From Rhizobium vallis (GTDB lineage: Bacteria > Pseudomonadota > Alphaproteobacteria > Rhizobiales > Rhizobiaceae), in the NCBI RefSeq assembly GCF_003985155.1, contig NZ_ML133694.1:1-64000 (forward strand): a DNA stretch of 64,000 nt, in the 5' to 3' direction. Both the position numbers and the translations under genes were made by a program. Positions 8,354-17,542 of the stretch are shown one piece after another; the first letter of the stretch is position 1, and each line of letters starts with the position of its first letter. The notes below the pieces were generated by a model that searched no databases, was not told the DNA's origin, and saw only the letters and a program-made list of their open reading frames with translations.

Positions 8354-9334
8354 TTAAGGTGCGACGATCGGCTGGGCCTTCAGCACGGAATCACGAAGCT
8401 CGGTGCCGGCAAATGTGCTGCCCTCCTCGAACCATGATTTTGGCGCGGGAGCACCCCAGAGCGTCTGGCGCTGCGGATCCTTGAGGTCCCACTTGATCGG
8501 CTCGAGATCGGGATCGACCGTCTGATAGTCCGAGCAATAGATCTCGGTGCGATGGCCATCAGGATCGCGAATGTAGAGGAAGAAGGCATTCGAGATGCCG
8601 TGGCGGCCCGGGCCGCGCTCGATATTCGCCAGCCAGCCGGTCGTCGACATCAGGTCCAGCAGGTCGATGATGTTGAGCGGCGTCGGCACCCAGAAGGCGG
8701 TGTGATGCAGGCGGGGGCCGCGACCGTTGGTAAACGCGATGTCGTGGACGCCGCCCTTGCGATGGGTCCAGGCGGCCCAGAGTTTCCCGGTTTCCTCATC
8801 GGCGGTGTATTCGGTCACACGGAAGCCGATCTCATTGTAGAAGGCGACGCTCTCGTCGACATTTGGCGAGAAGCAGTTGAAGTGATCTATGCGGAGCGGT
8901 TTTACGCCCTTGTAGAGGGCGTATTTCTGGTGGATCGGCGGCAGGCGGTCCATCTTCGAATAGAATTCGAGCGGAATGCCATGCGGGTCGCGGGTTCGGA
9001 AAGTGCGGGACTGGTAGGGACGCTCGACCCACTCGACCGGCAGGCCTTTGCTCTTGAAGAAATGCTCGGCCTTGTCGAGGTCTTCGTCGGAGAAGACCTT
9101 GAAGCCAAGGTCACGGGCTTCGGCCTTCTCGGACTTGCGAAGCACGATGCAGTGATGGCCGCGTTCTTCCAATGCACGCAGATAGATCGTGTCCGCCGTC
9201 TCGTCGGTCACCTGCAGGCCGAGCGTATCGACGTAGAAGGCGCGTGACTTCGCAAGGTCGGTGACGGCAAGTTCAACATGGCTGAGGCGCACGATGTTGA
9301 ACGGCGGGTAGAGATTGGGTGTGGGCAAGGGCAT
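8354..9334 (-). CDS. hpaD: 3,4-dihydroxyphenylacetate 2,3-dioxygenase (VOC type)
   Basis: A 326-aa type I extradiol dioxygenase made of two vicinal-oxygen-chelate repeats, resembling the Brevibacterium and Arthrobacter homoprotocatechuate dioxygenases rather than the E. coli LigB-type HpaD. It opens the ring of homoprotocatechuate next to the hydroxyls. Metal ligands lie in the second repeat: His of RIDHFNCFS, His of RLHHTAFWV and Glu of HRTEIYCSDY. GGAGGAG seven bases before ATG 9334 fixes the start; a TTG five codons upstream lies within this site. Fe(II) or Mn(II) cannot be distinguished by eye. Confidence 0.92.
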   Translation of the reverse strand: MPLPTPNLYPPFNIVRLSHVELAVTDLAKSRAFYVDTLGLQVTDETADTIYLRALEERGHHCIVLRKSEKAEARDLGFKVFSDEDLDKAEHFFKSKGLPVEWVERPYQSRTFRTRDPHGIPLEFYSKMDRLPPIHQKYALYKGVKPLRIDHFNCFSPNVDESVAFYNEIGFRVTEYTADEETGKLWAAWTHRKGGVHDIAFTNGRGPRLHHTAFWVPTPLNIIDLLDLMSTTGWLANIERGPGRHGISNAFFLYIRDPDGHRTEIYCSDYQTVDPDLEPIKWDLKDPQRQTLWGAPAPKSWFEEGSTFAGTELRDSVLKAQPIVAP

Positions 9335-9373
9335 GAAAGTCTCCTCCAAAGTTTGTGCGGCGTTGTCGGGCGT

Positions 9374-10891
9374 TCAGCCGCCAAGTTTCTGGATCGCGTG
9401 CGCGGTGGTGGCGAAGGCGACGTTTTTGGTTTCCATGTAGAAGTCGAAGGACCAGTCGCCGCCATCACGGCCGATGCCGGAATTCTTGACGCCGCCGAAG
9501 GGCGTCGGCAGGTGGCGGACGTTCTCGGAATTGACCCAGATCATTCCGGCCTCCAGCGCATCGGTGAAGCGGAAGGCACGGGTGACGTCATTGGTCCAGA
9601 GATAGCCGGTCAGGCCGTATTGAACATCGTTGGCAAGTGCCAGCGCTTCGCTCTCGTCCTTGAACGGGATCGCCGTCAGAACCGGCCCGAAGATCTCTTC
9701 CTGGGCAATGCGCATCCGGTTGTTGGCGCCGGTGAAGAGGGTGGGGGAGACGTAGCACCCGCCGCCCGGTCCGTCGAATTTCGCACCGCCGGCGGCAACG
9801 GTCGCGCCGTCCTCTCTGCCGATCGCGATATATTCCAGGACCTTCTTCTCGTGCACCGGGTGGATCAGCGGGCCGATCACGGTTTCCGGATCGAGGGGGT
9901 GGCCGACCTTGATGCGCCTGGCTTTCTCGGCGACCATGGCCGTGAACCTGTCATAGATGCTTTCCTCGACCAGCAGGCGCGAGGACGAGGTGCAGCGCTC
10001 GCCGTTCAGCGAATAGATCATGAAGACGGCAGCATCGGCGGCGCGCTCGAGATCGGCATCGGCGAAGACGACGACAGGGTTCTTGCCGCCGAGTTCGAAA
10101 TGCACGCGCTTCAGGGTGTCGGCGCCCTGCTTCATGATCATCGAGCCGGTGCGGCTTTCGCCGACGAAACCGATTGCCTTGATATCGGGGTGTTCGGTCA
10201 GCGCCTTGCCGGCGTCCTCACCGAAGCCGTTGACGAGGTTCCAGACGCCCTTGGGAAGGCCTGCTTCTTCCGCGATCTCGACGAGCAGCCGCGCCGTCAG
10301 CGGTGAGAATTCGGCGGGTTTGTGGACGATCGTGCAGCCTGCAGCCAGTGCGGGGGCGATCTTCCAGGTCGACAGCATGAAAGGTGTGTTCCAGGGCGTG
10401 ATGATGCCGACCGGGCCGATTGGCACACGGGTCGTCATATTCACCTGGCCAGGACCGCGTAGCGTCTTGCCGTCGCGCGCTTCCGGCGCGCGATCGGCGA
10501 AGAAGCGGAAATTCTCGGCGCCGCGCAGGGCCGCCTTGGCCATGAACTTCAGCGATTGTCCGGTGTCCAGGCATTCGGTGAAGGCGATTTCCTCGGCGCG
10601 TGCCACGATCGCGTCGGCGATCTTGTGAAGAAGCTTCCTGCGTGCCGCACCGTCCATGGCGGCCCAGGCGGGAAAAGCAGCCTTTGCGGCCTTGGCCGCC
10701 CGGTCGATATCGGCAGCCTTGCCGAGCGCCACGGTCGCCAGAGGCTTCAGGTCGACCGGAGAGATCGTCTCATAGGTCGCACCCTCTGCGGCCCAGACGT
10801 CCTCGCCGTTGATGCGGTTCATGACGCCGTCTTTGCGAAAACGGGCCAGGTAGCCTTCCGCCTTTGCAATGTTGTCTTCCAATATCGACAT
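9374..10891 (-). CDS. hpaE: 5-carboxymethyl-2-hydroxymuconate semialdehyde dehydrogenase
   Basis: A 505-aa NAD-dependent aldehyde dehydrogenase that oxidises the ring-opened semialdehyde produced by HpaD. Motifs: TPWNTPFMLSTWKIAPAL, FELGGKNPVVVFADADL (Glu) and NGERCTSSSRL (Cys). The NTPFMLS and ERCT features are typical of HpaE rather than generic dehydrogenases. GGAG precedes ATG by six bases. It lies between hpaF and hpaD in the operon. Confidence 0.93.
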   Translation of the reverse strand: MSILEDNIAKAEGYLARFRKDGVMNRINGEDVWAAEGATYETISPVDLKPLATVALGKAADIDRAAKAAKAAFPAWAAMDGAARRKLLHKIADAIVARAEEIAFTECLDTGQSLKFMAKAALRGAENFRFFADRAPEARDGKTLRGPGQVNMTTRVPIGPVGIITPWNTPFMLSTWKIAPALAAGCTIVHKPAEFSPLTARLLVEIAEEAGLPKGVWNLVNGFGEDAGKALTEHPDIKAIGFVGESRTGSMIMKQGADTLKRVHFELGGKNPVVVFADADLERAADAAVFMIYSLNGERCTSSSRLLVEESIYDRFTAMVAEKARRIKVGHPLDPETVIGPLIHPVHEKKVLEYIAIGREDGATVAAGGAKFDGPGGGCYVSPTLFTGANNRMRIAQEEIFGPVLTAIPFKDESEALALANDVQYGLTGYLWTNDVTRAFRFTDALEAGMIWVNSENVRHLPTPFGGVKNSGIGRDGGDWSFDFYMETKNVAFATTAHAIQKLGG

Positions 10892-10931
10892 GATTTTCTC
10901 CGATGAATTATTGCGGCCCGGCTAGGCGCGG

Positions 10932-11324
10932 TCAGCTGCCTGCCTTGCGAAGGCGCGGGTGAATGGCGTTTTTCTTCCAGCTGAGCGCCGGATCGATTTC
11001 ACGAATTTCGAGGGAGAGCGCGAAATGCGGCGTCTGGAAAAGCGCGCTTAGATGCTCGGTCACCGATTTGAAAATGGCCTCGCCGGTCCGTCGCTTGTCC
11101 TCTTCGCTGCGGCCCTCGCCGACACGAAAAGACATGTCGATGAAAGCATTCTCCTGGAGGAGGTCGGCGATAGCGTAAGCGTCGCTGCGGATGGCGCGGA
11201 CGCGCACGGCGCCAGTCTCAAACAGGCCCGTTTTCAGGATTTCCGCGTGAACGACGCGGCAAAGCGCGTCGAAATCCACTTTTCCATCGAGATTGGCCGA
11301 ATAGTCCATGGTGAAATGCGGCAT
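10932..11324 (-). CDS. hpaF: 5-carboxymethyl-2-hydroxymuconate delta-isomerase
   Basis: A 130-aa protein of the CHMI/tautomerase superfamily. It isomerises 5-carboxymethyl-2-hydroxymuconate for the decarboxylation step. After Met1 the second residue is proline (MPHFTMDYSANL), the catalytic base of this superfamily, which also fixes the start; GGGAGGA lies just upstream. The frame is open to 11441, but the extension would lose Pro-1 and overrun the operator. It is the first gene of the operon, divergent from hpaR. Confidence 0.92.
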   Translation of the reverse strand: MPHFTMDYSANLDGKVDFDALCRVVHAEILKTGLFETGAVRVRAIRSDAYAIADLLQENAFIDMSFRVGEGRSEEDKRRTGEAIFKSVTEHLSALFQTPHFALSLEIREIDPALSWKKNAIHPRLRKAGS

Positions 11325-11356
11325 CGTTCCTCCCGCTCCACGAGGTCTCAATATAC

Positions 11357-11368
11357 TTAACATGTTAA
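11357..11368. promoter_or_regulatory. Candidate HpaR operator
   Basis: TTAACATGTTAA is a perfect 12-bp palindrome in the 122-bp divergent region between hpaF and hpaR, of the size used by MarR-family dimers. The eleven bases TACTTAACATG (11354-11364) recur exactly at 18431-18441 upstream of the amine permease operon. Binding by HpaR is inferred from position. Confidence 0.6.
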
Positions 11369-11446
11369 TGATATCGATGTTCTTGTCAAGACCGCGGTGA
11401 GGTCGGCATCGTTGCGCATCGCAAAAAATTGCTCCATACAACCGTC

Positions 11447-11920
11447 ATGACACGACCTTCTCCTGAAACCACCGGCATTACCCAGGACGCCTTGCTGCCT
11501 CGCGATACGCGCCGCTCGCTGCCGATTGCCCTGCTTCGGGCGCGTGAAGCGGTGATGGGGCATTTCCGGCCGATGCTCGCGCTGCACGACGTGACGGAGC
11601 AGCAATGGCGTGTCATTCGCATTCTCGCTGAAGCCGGAACACTGGATGCGTCCGAGATGGCGGATCGGGCCTTCATTCTGGCGCCGAGCCTGACGCGTAT
11701 CATCCGGTCGCTCGAGGAGCGCGGTTTCATCACCAAGACCAAGGACGCTCAGGACGGGCGGCGCATCCTGCTGCAAATCACGCCGGCGGGGCTGAAGATC
11801 ATCAATGAGGTCAGCCCGGACAGTCGGACAATCTATACCGCGCTCGAGCAGCGTTTCGGCCGGGAACGGATCGAAACGCTGCTCGACATGCTCGACGAAC
11901 TGGCAACGCTGAACAAATAG
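11447..11920 (+). CDS. hpaR: MarR-family repressor of homoprotocatechuate degradation
   Basis: A 157-aa winged-helix protein matching the HpaR subfamily of MarR regulators: RRSLPIALLRAREAVM, DVTEQQWRVIRILAEAG, then the recognition region LAPSLTRIIRSLEERG and the wing DAQDGRRILLQIT. HpaR normally represses the divergent meta-cleavage operon until the aromatic ligand binds. ATG 11447 is chosen; a TTG six codons earlier is possible and neither has a strong ribosome site. It is convergent with the kinase gene, 14 bases away. Confidence 0.92.
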   Translation: MTRPSPETTGITQDALLPRDTRRSLPIALLRAREAVMGHFRPMLALHDVTEQQWRVIRILAEAGTLDASEMADRAFILAPSLTRIIRSLEERGFITKTKDAQDGRRILLQITPAGLKIINEVSPDSRTIYTALEQRFGRERIETLLDMLDELATLNK

Positions 11921-11934
11921 CATCGCCTGCGCTC

Positions 11935-12954
11935 CTATTTGCCGTCACCTGTTTTGAGATTATCCGCCAGCGCCAGAGCATCGGCCACATAGCGCCGAAG
12001 CCGCGTCGCCGCATCCGGCGTCTGAATTCGCTCGCCGATCCAGCCGATATAGGTGATGCTGCGCAGAACCATGAAGAGCGGCAGGGTCTCAAGGGCGCTG
12101 TCCGGCAGGGATCGCACAACGCGATATCCCTCGATCAACGCCGCCTGGATGCGTTCGTAGTGCGGCTCGCCACGGTTCTTGAACAAGGCGGTAGCGATGT
12201 CGAACATCCGCCAGCCGTAACCCCCGTCGTCAAAATCGATCAATTCGACATGATCGCCGTCAATGAGGACGTTTTCCCGAACGAGATCTGCGTGGATGAG
12301 ACCGTAGTCGAGATCGAGACTCGACAAAGCGCCAAGCCGTTCTCTCAGAAAGAGACGCAGTCCGGAAAGGCGTACTGCTTCATCCGGCAGCAAACCGGGA
12401 CAATCCCAAAAGCGGCCCCAGAGCGGTGTTTCTCCGAGCAAGCCATCGCCGTTCCAGGCCGGGCGAGAGAAGGAGGGCGGCGGGCTCCAGGCGTCGGAGG
12501 CGGCGTGCATCCGCGCCATCGTTTCCCCGAGGGTGCGGAAAATGTCGGCAAGCCGGTCTTTCGAATATGCGAGAGGGACACCCGATTGGCCGAGCGGAAT
12601 GCCGGTCATCCAACTGACGATGTCTGCGTATTGCTCACCGAACTCAGCATTCGCCGCAAGCGCAACGGTCTGGCGTCTATCCGGTGTGGGAACGGGCGCC
12701 GGAACGCGCAAACCCGCTTCGCGCAAGGCGGCCATCCAGGAGAGTTCCGAGACCAGTGCCTCTTTGTCGTGGTAACCGGGCCGGTGCAGCCGCAGCGCTG
12801 CTGGTTCACCGCTTTCGAGCGTTACCCGGAACACCGCATTCTCCCGGTATTTCAGCAGCTCGGGTGTCTGCGCACCGAGATCCCAATTGGCGAGCGCCTG
12901 GGATGCCCGGGCGTTGAGCGCGTGCATCAAGGGGAGGGGTCGATCGTCAGACAT
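11935..12954 (-). CDS. APH-fold small-molecule kinase
   Basis: A 339-aa aminoglycoside-phosphotransferase-fold kinase. The catalytic loop is GLIHADLVRENVLI (HxD...N) and the metal motif is LIDFDDGGYG. The family includes hydroxylysine, homoserine, choline and ethanolamine-type kinases. It directly follows a class III PLP enzyme of the phospho-lyase-like subfamily (8-bp gap). Kinase plus phospho-lyase is the known way to break down amino alcohols such as hydroxylysine and aminopropanol: phosphorylate the hydroxyl, then eliminate phosphate and ammonia to an aldehyde. The substrate is not known; a beta-hydroxylated aromatic amine is suggested by the neighbourhood. Confidence 0.75.
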   Translation of the reverse strand: MSDDRPLPLMHALNARASQALANWDLGAQTPELLKYRENAVFRVTLESGEPAALRLHRPGYHDKEALVSELSWMAALREAGLRVPAPVPTPDRRQTVALAANAEFGEQYADIVSWMTGIPLGQSGVPLAYSKDRLADIFRTLGETMARMHAASDAWSPPPSFSRPAWNGDGLLGETPLWGRFWDCPGLLPDEAVRLSGLRLFLRERLGALSSLDLDYGLIHADLVRENVLIDGDHVELIDFDDGGYGWRMFDIATALFKNRGEPHYERIQAALIEGYRVVRSLPDSALETLPLFMVLRSITYIGWIGERIQTPDAATRLRRYVADALALADNLKTGDGK

Positions 12955-12962
12955 GGCCGTCT

Positions 12963-14246
12963 TCACAATCCGGACAGGACATCGTCGAGGGTCGACAGCA
13001 TCAAATCGGCATTGTCCTTGGAAAAGGGCATGGGCGGCCGGATCTTGGTCGCGCATTGATGAATGCCGATCTTGCCCATCAAAACGCCGCGCGCCCGCAT
13101 GTCGTTGATGACTTTCGTGGCGAGGTCCGGCGCCGGCGTCTTTTGCTCACGGTCGAGAACGAGTTCCGCCCCGAAGAACAGACCGCTGCCGCGCACGTCG
13201 CCGATGATGCCATGTTTCTCGGACAGGCGCTTGAGGCCGTCCTGCGCATAGGCGCCGACGGTGCGGGCGTTCTCCATCAGGCCCTCGTCTTCGATCACGT
13301 CGAGGACAGCGAGCGCCGCAGCGCAGGAAACCGGATTGCCGCCGAATGTATTGAAGTAGCGGAAGGACTTGCGGAAGGCGTTCAGCGTGTCGGCATTGGC
13401 CACCACGCCGCCAACCGGATGGCCGTTGGCCATCGGCTTGCCGAGTGTCACGACATCCGGGACGAAGCCGGCGCGCTGGTGGCCCCACATGTGGCCACCG
13501 GTGCGCCCGAAGCCCGGCTGAACCTCGTCGGCAATCACCAACCCGCCGGCCTTGCGCACCGCAGCAATCGCCTTGTCGAGGAAACCCGACGGCAGATCCG
13601 GAAATCCTTCATTGGCAAAATACGGGCAAATGATCAGCGCCGAAAATCCATGCGGGCTGTCCTGCAGCGAGACGATTGCCTTTTCCACCTCCGCCGCGAA
13701 AGCCTCGGCAAAGTCTTCTCCCGGCGCGCCACCCAGCGGCCGGTAGCTGTCTGGTGCCGGCACATGGCGCACATGGCCGCCGAAGCCGCCGACCGGCGGC
13801 ATGCGGGTGGAAAGCTGCGACACAGCCGCGGTATTGCCGTGATAGGTGTGGTCGGTGGCGATGACGCCGGTCTTTCCCGTGACCGCCTGGGCCATGCGCA
13901 ACGCGATGTCGTTGGCCTCGCTGCCGGTGCAGGTCATGATCGCCGTATCGAGGCTCGCGTCGAAGGTTGCCGTCAGCCGCTCGACATAATCGAGGATGCC
14001 CTCATGCAGGTAGCGTGTGTGGGTATTCAGCGTCGAGGCCTGCCGGGTGATCGCGTCCACGACCCGTGGGTGGCAATGGCCGACATGCGGCACATTGTTG
14101 TAGCAATCGAGATATTTGCGGCCATCCGCATCCCATAGCCAGACGCCTTCGCCGCGTACCAGCTGGACGGGATCGTTGTAGAAGGTCGACATGTTTCGGC
14201 CGAGAAGCCGCTCGCGGCGAGCCAGAAGTGTCGCATTGTCCGCCAT
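12963..14246 (-). CDS. Class III PLP enzyme, amino-alcohol-phosphate phospho-lyase-like
   Basis: A 427-aa fold-type I PLP enzyme. The N-terminal half (YLDCYNNVPHVGHCHP, NTHTRYLHEGILDYVERLT, CTGSEANDIALRMA) strongly resembles the AGXT2L/ETNPPL group, whose members are phospho-lyases on phosphoethanolamine and phosphohydroxylysine rather than transaminases. PLP motifs: IADEVQPGFGRTG (Asp) and TLGKPMANGHPVGG (Schiff-base Lys). GGAGGA lies eight bases before ATG. Co-transcribed with the APH-fold kinase. Ordinary omega-transaminase activity is the main alternative. Confidence 0.75.
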   Translation of the reverse strand: MADNATLLARRERLLGRNMSTFYNDPVQLVRGEGVWLWDADGRKYLDCYNNVPHVGHCHPRVVDAITRQASTLNTHTRYLHEGILDYVERLTATFDASLDTAIMTCTGSEANDIALRMAQAVTGKTGVIATDHTYHGNTAAVSQLSTRMPPVGGFGGHVRHVPAPDSYRPLGGAPGEDFAEAFAAEVEKAIVSLQDSPHGFSALIICPYFANEGFPDLPSGFLDKAIAAVRKAGGLVIADEVQPGFGRTGGHMWGHQRAGFVPDVVTLGKPMANGHPVGGVVANADTLNAFRKSFRYFNTFGGNPVSCAAALAVLDVIEDEGLMENARTVGAYAQDGLKRLSEKHGIIGDVRGSGLFFGAELVLDREQKTPAPDLATKVINDMRARGVLMGKIGIHQCATKIRPPMPFSKDNADLMLSTLDDVLSGL

Positions 14247-14247
14247 A

Positions 14248-15609
14248 TCATTTTCCTCCGGCGGCAGCCGTCAGGCCGGCATCGAGTGCGGCGACGATCC
14301 GGTTCACATCGGTGGCGGTGATAACAAGCGGCGGCGAAATGATGATGTTGGAGCCTGAGGTGCGCACCATGACGCCCGCTTCATAGGCCGCATCCTGCAG
14401 GCGCTGGACCGCATCTTTCGGGGCAGCGGCTTTCGTCACGCGATCGGTGACCAGCTCGAGGGCGCACATCAATCCTTTGCCGCGCACGTCGCCGATCAGC
14501 TCATGCCTTTTCCTCAGCGCCTGAAGGCCCGCCAGAAGTTCCTCGCCGCGTGCGCCGGCATTGGCTGCCACATCAAGACGTTTCATTTCCTTCAGCGTGG
14601 CGAGCGCTGCTGCGGCGCCGACCGGATGGCCGGAATAGGTGTAGCCATGGCCGATGGAGCCGGTGGCGTTCTTGTTGCTTTCGAAGGCGTCGGCGATCTT
14701 GTCCGCGATCATCACCGCGCCGAACGGATAATAGCCATTGGTGATCGCCTTGGCAGTGGACATCAGGTCCGGCTTCACGCCCCAGAGGCGCGAACCGCTC
14801 CAGGCGCCGGTGCGGCCGAAGGCGGTAATCACCTCGTCGGCAATCAGCAGGATGCCATGCTTGTCGCAGATGGCGCGCATCAGCGGCATGAAGGTCTCGT
14901 GCGGCACCATGATGCCGCCGGCGCCAAGAACCGGCTCCATGATGAAGGCGGCGATGGTGTCTGCACCCTGAAAGGCGATTTCATCCTCGAACTGCCGGGC
15001 AATGGCGGCCGCGATCTCTGCCGGATCTTCGGTGCCGAAGGGGTTGCGATAGGGATAGGGAGCGGCGAGGTGAAAGACACCAGGCATCAGCGGTTCATAG
15101 TTGCGGCGGAAATTGGCATTGCCGTTGACCGAGGCGCCACCGAAATGGGTGCCGTGATAGCCCTTCTTCAGCGCGACGAATTTGGTGCGTTCCGGCTGGC
15201 CGTTGACCTTGTGATATTGCCGGGCGAGGCGAAGGCAGGTCTCCACGGAATCTGAGCCGCCCGAGGTAAAGAAGGCACGGCTGAGGCCGTCTTCCTTGAA
15301 CCACGCCGCAAGCTCGTAGGACAGTTCGATCAGCGGCGGATTGGTGGTGCCGCGGAAGGCGGAATAGTAGGGAAGCTCGTCGAGCTGATCGCGGATCGCC
15401 TTTTTGATCGGCTCGCAGGAATAGCCGAGATTGACGTTCCAGAGGCCGCCGACGCCGTCGAGCACCGTCTTGCCGTGGATATCGGTGATGTCAACGCCGG
15501 AGGCTGATTTGACGATGCGGGGCGGGTTGGCCAGCATCTCGGCCGGATGCGCCATCGGGTGCCAGATATGACGGGCGTTGTTTTCGGTCAGGAAATTGGT
15601 TTCGCGCAT
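14248..15609 (-). CDS. Class III (omega) aminotransferase
   Basis: A 453-aa class III aminotransferase close to the beta-alanine:pyruvate/putrescine-type group: ARHIWHPMAHPAEM at the N terminus, GGSDSVETCLRLARQYH, LIADEVITAFGRTG, and STAKAITNGYYPFGAVM carrying the PLP lysine. It would remove an amino group from an amine to give an aldehyde, possibly tyramine or a related amine here, but the donor is not readable. The annotated start follows AAGGA by seven bases; a TTG seven codons upstream is less likely. Second of two adjacent PLP genes, separated by one base from the next. Confidence 0.85.
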   Translation of the reverse strand: MRETNFLTENNARHIWHPMAHPAEMLANPPRIVKSASGVDITDIHGKTVLDGVGGLWNVNLGYSCEPIKKAIRDQLDELPYYSAFRGTTNPPLIELSYELAAWFKEDGLSRAFFTSGGSDSVETCLRLARQYHKVNGQPERTKFVALKKGYHGTHFGGASVNGNANFRRNYEPLMPGVFHLAAPYPYRNPFGTEDPAEIAAAIARQFEDEIAFQGADTIAAFIMEPVLGAGGIMVPHETFMPLMRAICDKHGILLIADEVITAFGRTGAWSGSRLWGVKPDLMSTAKAITNGYYPFGAVMIADKIADAFESNKNATGSIGHGYTYSGHPVGAAAALATLKEMKRLDVAANAGARGEELLAGLQALRKRHELIGDVRGKGLMCALELVTDRVTKAAAPKDAVQRLQDAAYEAGVMVRTSGSNIIISPPLVITATDVNRIVAALDAGLTAAAGGK

Positions 15610-15626
15610 TGCGCAGTCCTTTCGGT

Positions 15627-16277
15627 TCAAAGTCCAAGCATGGAAAGGGCGCGGGCATAGCCGTCCGCGGGGCGGGTAACGTCGAAATGGACATGGGGAA
15701 GCCCCACGGCTTCGGCGCCCTCGATGTTCTTCAACTGATCGTCGACGAAGACGCAGGCATCGCGCGGCACGCCGACCGCGGCAATGACCTGTTCATAGGC
15801 ACGCGGATCCGGCTTCAGGATCTTGGTGTAGGTGGCATCGACGATCACATCGAACAGGTCGATGAGCGGAAAGCGTTTGCGGAACTCCACACCATAGAAA
15901 AGATCGAGTTCGTTCGACAGGATGGCAAGCCGCAGGCCGGCCGCCTTGGCGCGCGCGATGGCGTCGCGTGCTTCGGGACGCAGCACCAACTCGGCTTCGG
16001 CGCCGCGCGCCCGCTGAACGAAGGTCTTCATGTCGGCCCAATCTTCTCCGACGAGCCGGCCCACTTCCGCCGTCCGGGCCATCCAGTAGTCCCGCTCGGT
16101 GATCTCGCGGTTCTGCATCGATACCCACAGGGGATCGCTTGCCGTATCGAACGGACCGCGCCAGGTCAGGGTGCCTGTGGGAAGACCAAGCGCCCGTTCG
16201 GTGATGTCATGGGTTTCGAACAGCGTGCGGGTGATAACGCCGCCGAAATCGAGAATGAGCGCGCGATCGCCTGTCAT
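15627..16277 (-). CDS. HAD-superfamily hydrolase, IA type
   Basis: A 216-aa HAD protein. Motif I is ILDFGGVITRT, so the nucleophile Asp is followed by F-G instead of the x-Asp of standard phosphatases; motif II is ILSNE, motif III Lys is in KILKPDP and motif IV is FVDDQLKN. The missing second aspartate is typical of HAD-IA proteins related to haloacid dehalogenases and the N domain of soluble epoxide hydrolase. Overlaps the Tm-1-like gene by ATGA, so the two are translationally coupled. Substrate unknown. Confidence 0.8.
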   Translation of the reverse strand: MTGDRALILDFGGVITRTLFETHDITERALGLPTGTLTWRGPFDTASDPLWVSMQNREITERDYWMARTAEVGRLVGEDWADMKTFVQRARGAEAELVLRPEARDAIARAKAAGLRLAILSNELDLFYGVEFRKRFPLIDLFDVIVDATYTKILKPDPRAYEQVIAAVGVPRDACVFVDDQLKNIEGAEAVGLPHVHFDVTRPADGYARALSMLGL

Positions 16278-17542
16278 GGCCTGCCTTCCGGAATGATGCC
16301 CTGTGAAACCCACGTGTCGAACACGGCGAGGGCCTTGGTGGAAAACTCGGTTGAATTGATGTGGGCATCGACCTCGTGAAGGGCGACGGATGCGGGCACC
16401 GCCAGACGCATGGCCTGCGTAAAGGCCTCGAGCCCCTCGGGATCGTGCAGCGGCTCGCCCGGCTGGTCCCATTCCTGCACGCCCTTGAGCGGCAGCAGGA
16501 GGGCGACCGGCGCCTGCGTGCGCCCGAGCTTTTCGCCGATGAGGGCGGCCGTTGCCCGGCGTCCAGCTGGCGACGTGGTGACGGAGCCGATCAGCCGGTT
16601 ATGGGCATGATAGGGTCTGTCGGACAGAGCCGCGGGCAGGGGCTGCCAGGCAGGAAGATCGACCATATCGGTCGCACCGGGCGCCACGATTTGCGGGATG
16701 CCGAGGCGACCGGCATTTTCCATCCGGTCCGGGCCTGAAGTGACCACGGTGCCGTTCTGATAATTGACGACTTCCTGCATGCAGAAGTCGAAAACGGCGG
16801 CGAAGCCCTTCTGGGCGGCAATCGCCTCGAAAGCCCGCCCGCCCATGCCGGTGGAATGGAAGACCGCGACATCGTAGCCGCGCTTTTCAAGTTCGGGCTT
16901 CAGATGCTTCATGTACTTCAGGCAGGACGAGCCGAGCGAGGTCATGCCGATCAGCGGCCGGTCGGCCGCCGGTTTGACGCTGGCGCGCGCCGCGCCGACG
17001 ACGGCGCCGCAAGCCTGCGAGAGCACCGCCCGGCAGATGCCGTTCAGCCCGTAGAGCCCGCCGGCCCACAGGATCATCATCAGATCTGGCGCGATGCGCT
17101 CCGGCGGCACGAGATGCGAATAGGCAATCGTCGAGACCACGAACTTGGGAACGCCGAGCGGCAGCGCTGCCGCCACGTCGAGTGCGAGGTCCGTACCCAT
17201 GGAGCCGCCAAGAATGATGACGCCATCGGCCTTTCCGCTCGCGTGCAGCATGCCGACCAGAGCTGCAGCACCGTCCGACATCAGCGCCATTGCCGAATTT
17301 TCGTCGCCGCTGTCGATGATCGCCTCGATCGAGGTTCCTGCCGACCGGGCAATATCATGCCGCGAATAATCCGGCTTGTACGGTGGATCGGAAAGCACGC
17401 TGACATCGATCATGACGGGCCTTGCGCCCGCATCGCGGATGATGCCCGCCATGAATTGCAGTTCGTCGGATTTGGTATCCCCCGTTCCGACGACCAGGAT
17501 ATTCGGTTCGCTGAGATGTGTTGAAGACGCTGCGAGGCTCAT
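16274..17542 (-). CDS. Tm-1-like / UPF0261 protein
   Basis: A 422-aa protein of the UPF0261 family, named after the tomato Tm-1 virus-resistance protein domain. Recognisable features are NILVVGTGDTKSDELQFM at the N terminus, GGSMGTDLALDVAAALPLGVPKFVVST, the GMTSLGSSCLKYMK segment and VFHSTGMGGRAFE. The bacterial family is widespread in catabolic clusters without a proven reaction. Its start overlaps the IclR stop (TGATG) and its stop overlaps the HAD gene, so it is expressed in fixed ratio with them. A catabolic enzyme or ligand-activated ATP-binding protein are both possible. Confidence 0.85.
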   Translation of the reverse strand: MSLAASSTHLSEPNILVVGTGDTKSDELQFMAGIIRDAGARPVMIDVSVLSDPPYKPDYSRHDIARSAGTSIEAIIDSGDENSAMALMSDGAAALVGMLHASGKADGVIILGGSMGTDLALDVAAALPLGVPKFVVSTIAYSHLVPPERIAPDLMMILWAGGLYGLNGICRAVLSQACGAVVGAARASVKPAADRPLIGMTSLGSSCLKYMKHLKPELEKRGYDVAVFHSTGMGGRAFEAIAAQKGFAAVFDFCMQEVVNYQNGTVVTSGPDRMENAGRLGIPQIVAPGATDMVDLPAWQPLPAALSDRPYHAHNRLIGSVTTSPAGRRATAALIGEKLGRTQAPVALLLPLKGVQEWDQPGEPLHDPEGLEAFTQAMRLAVPASVALHEVDAHINSTEFSTKALAVFDTWVSQGIIPEGRP

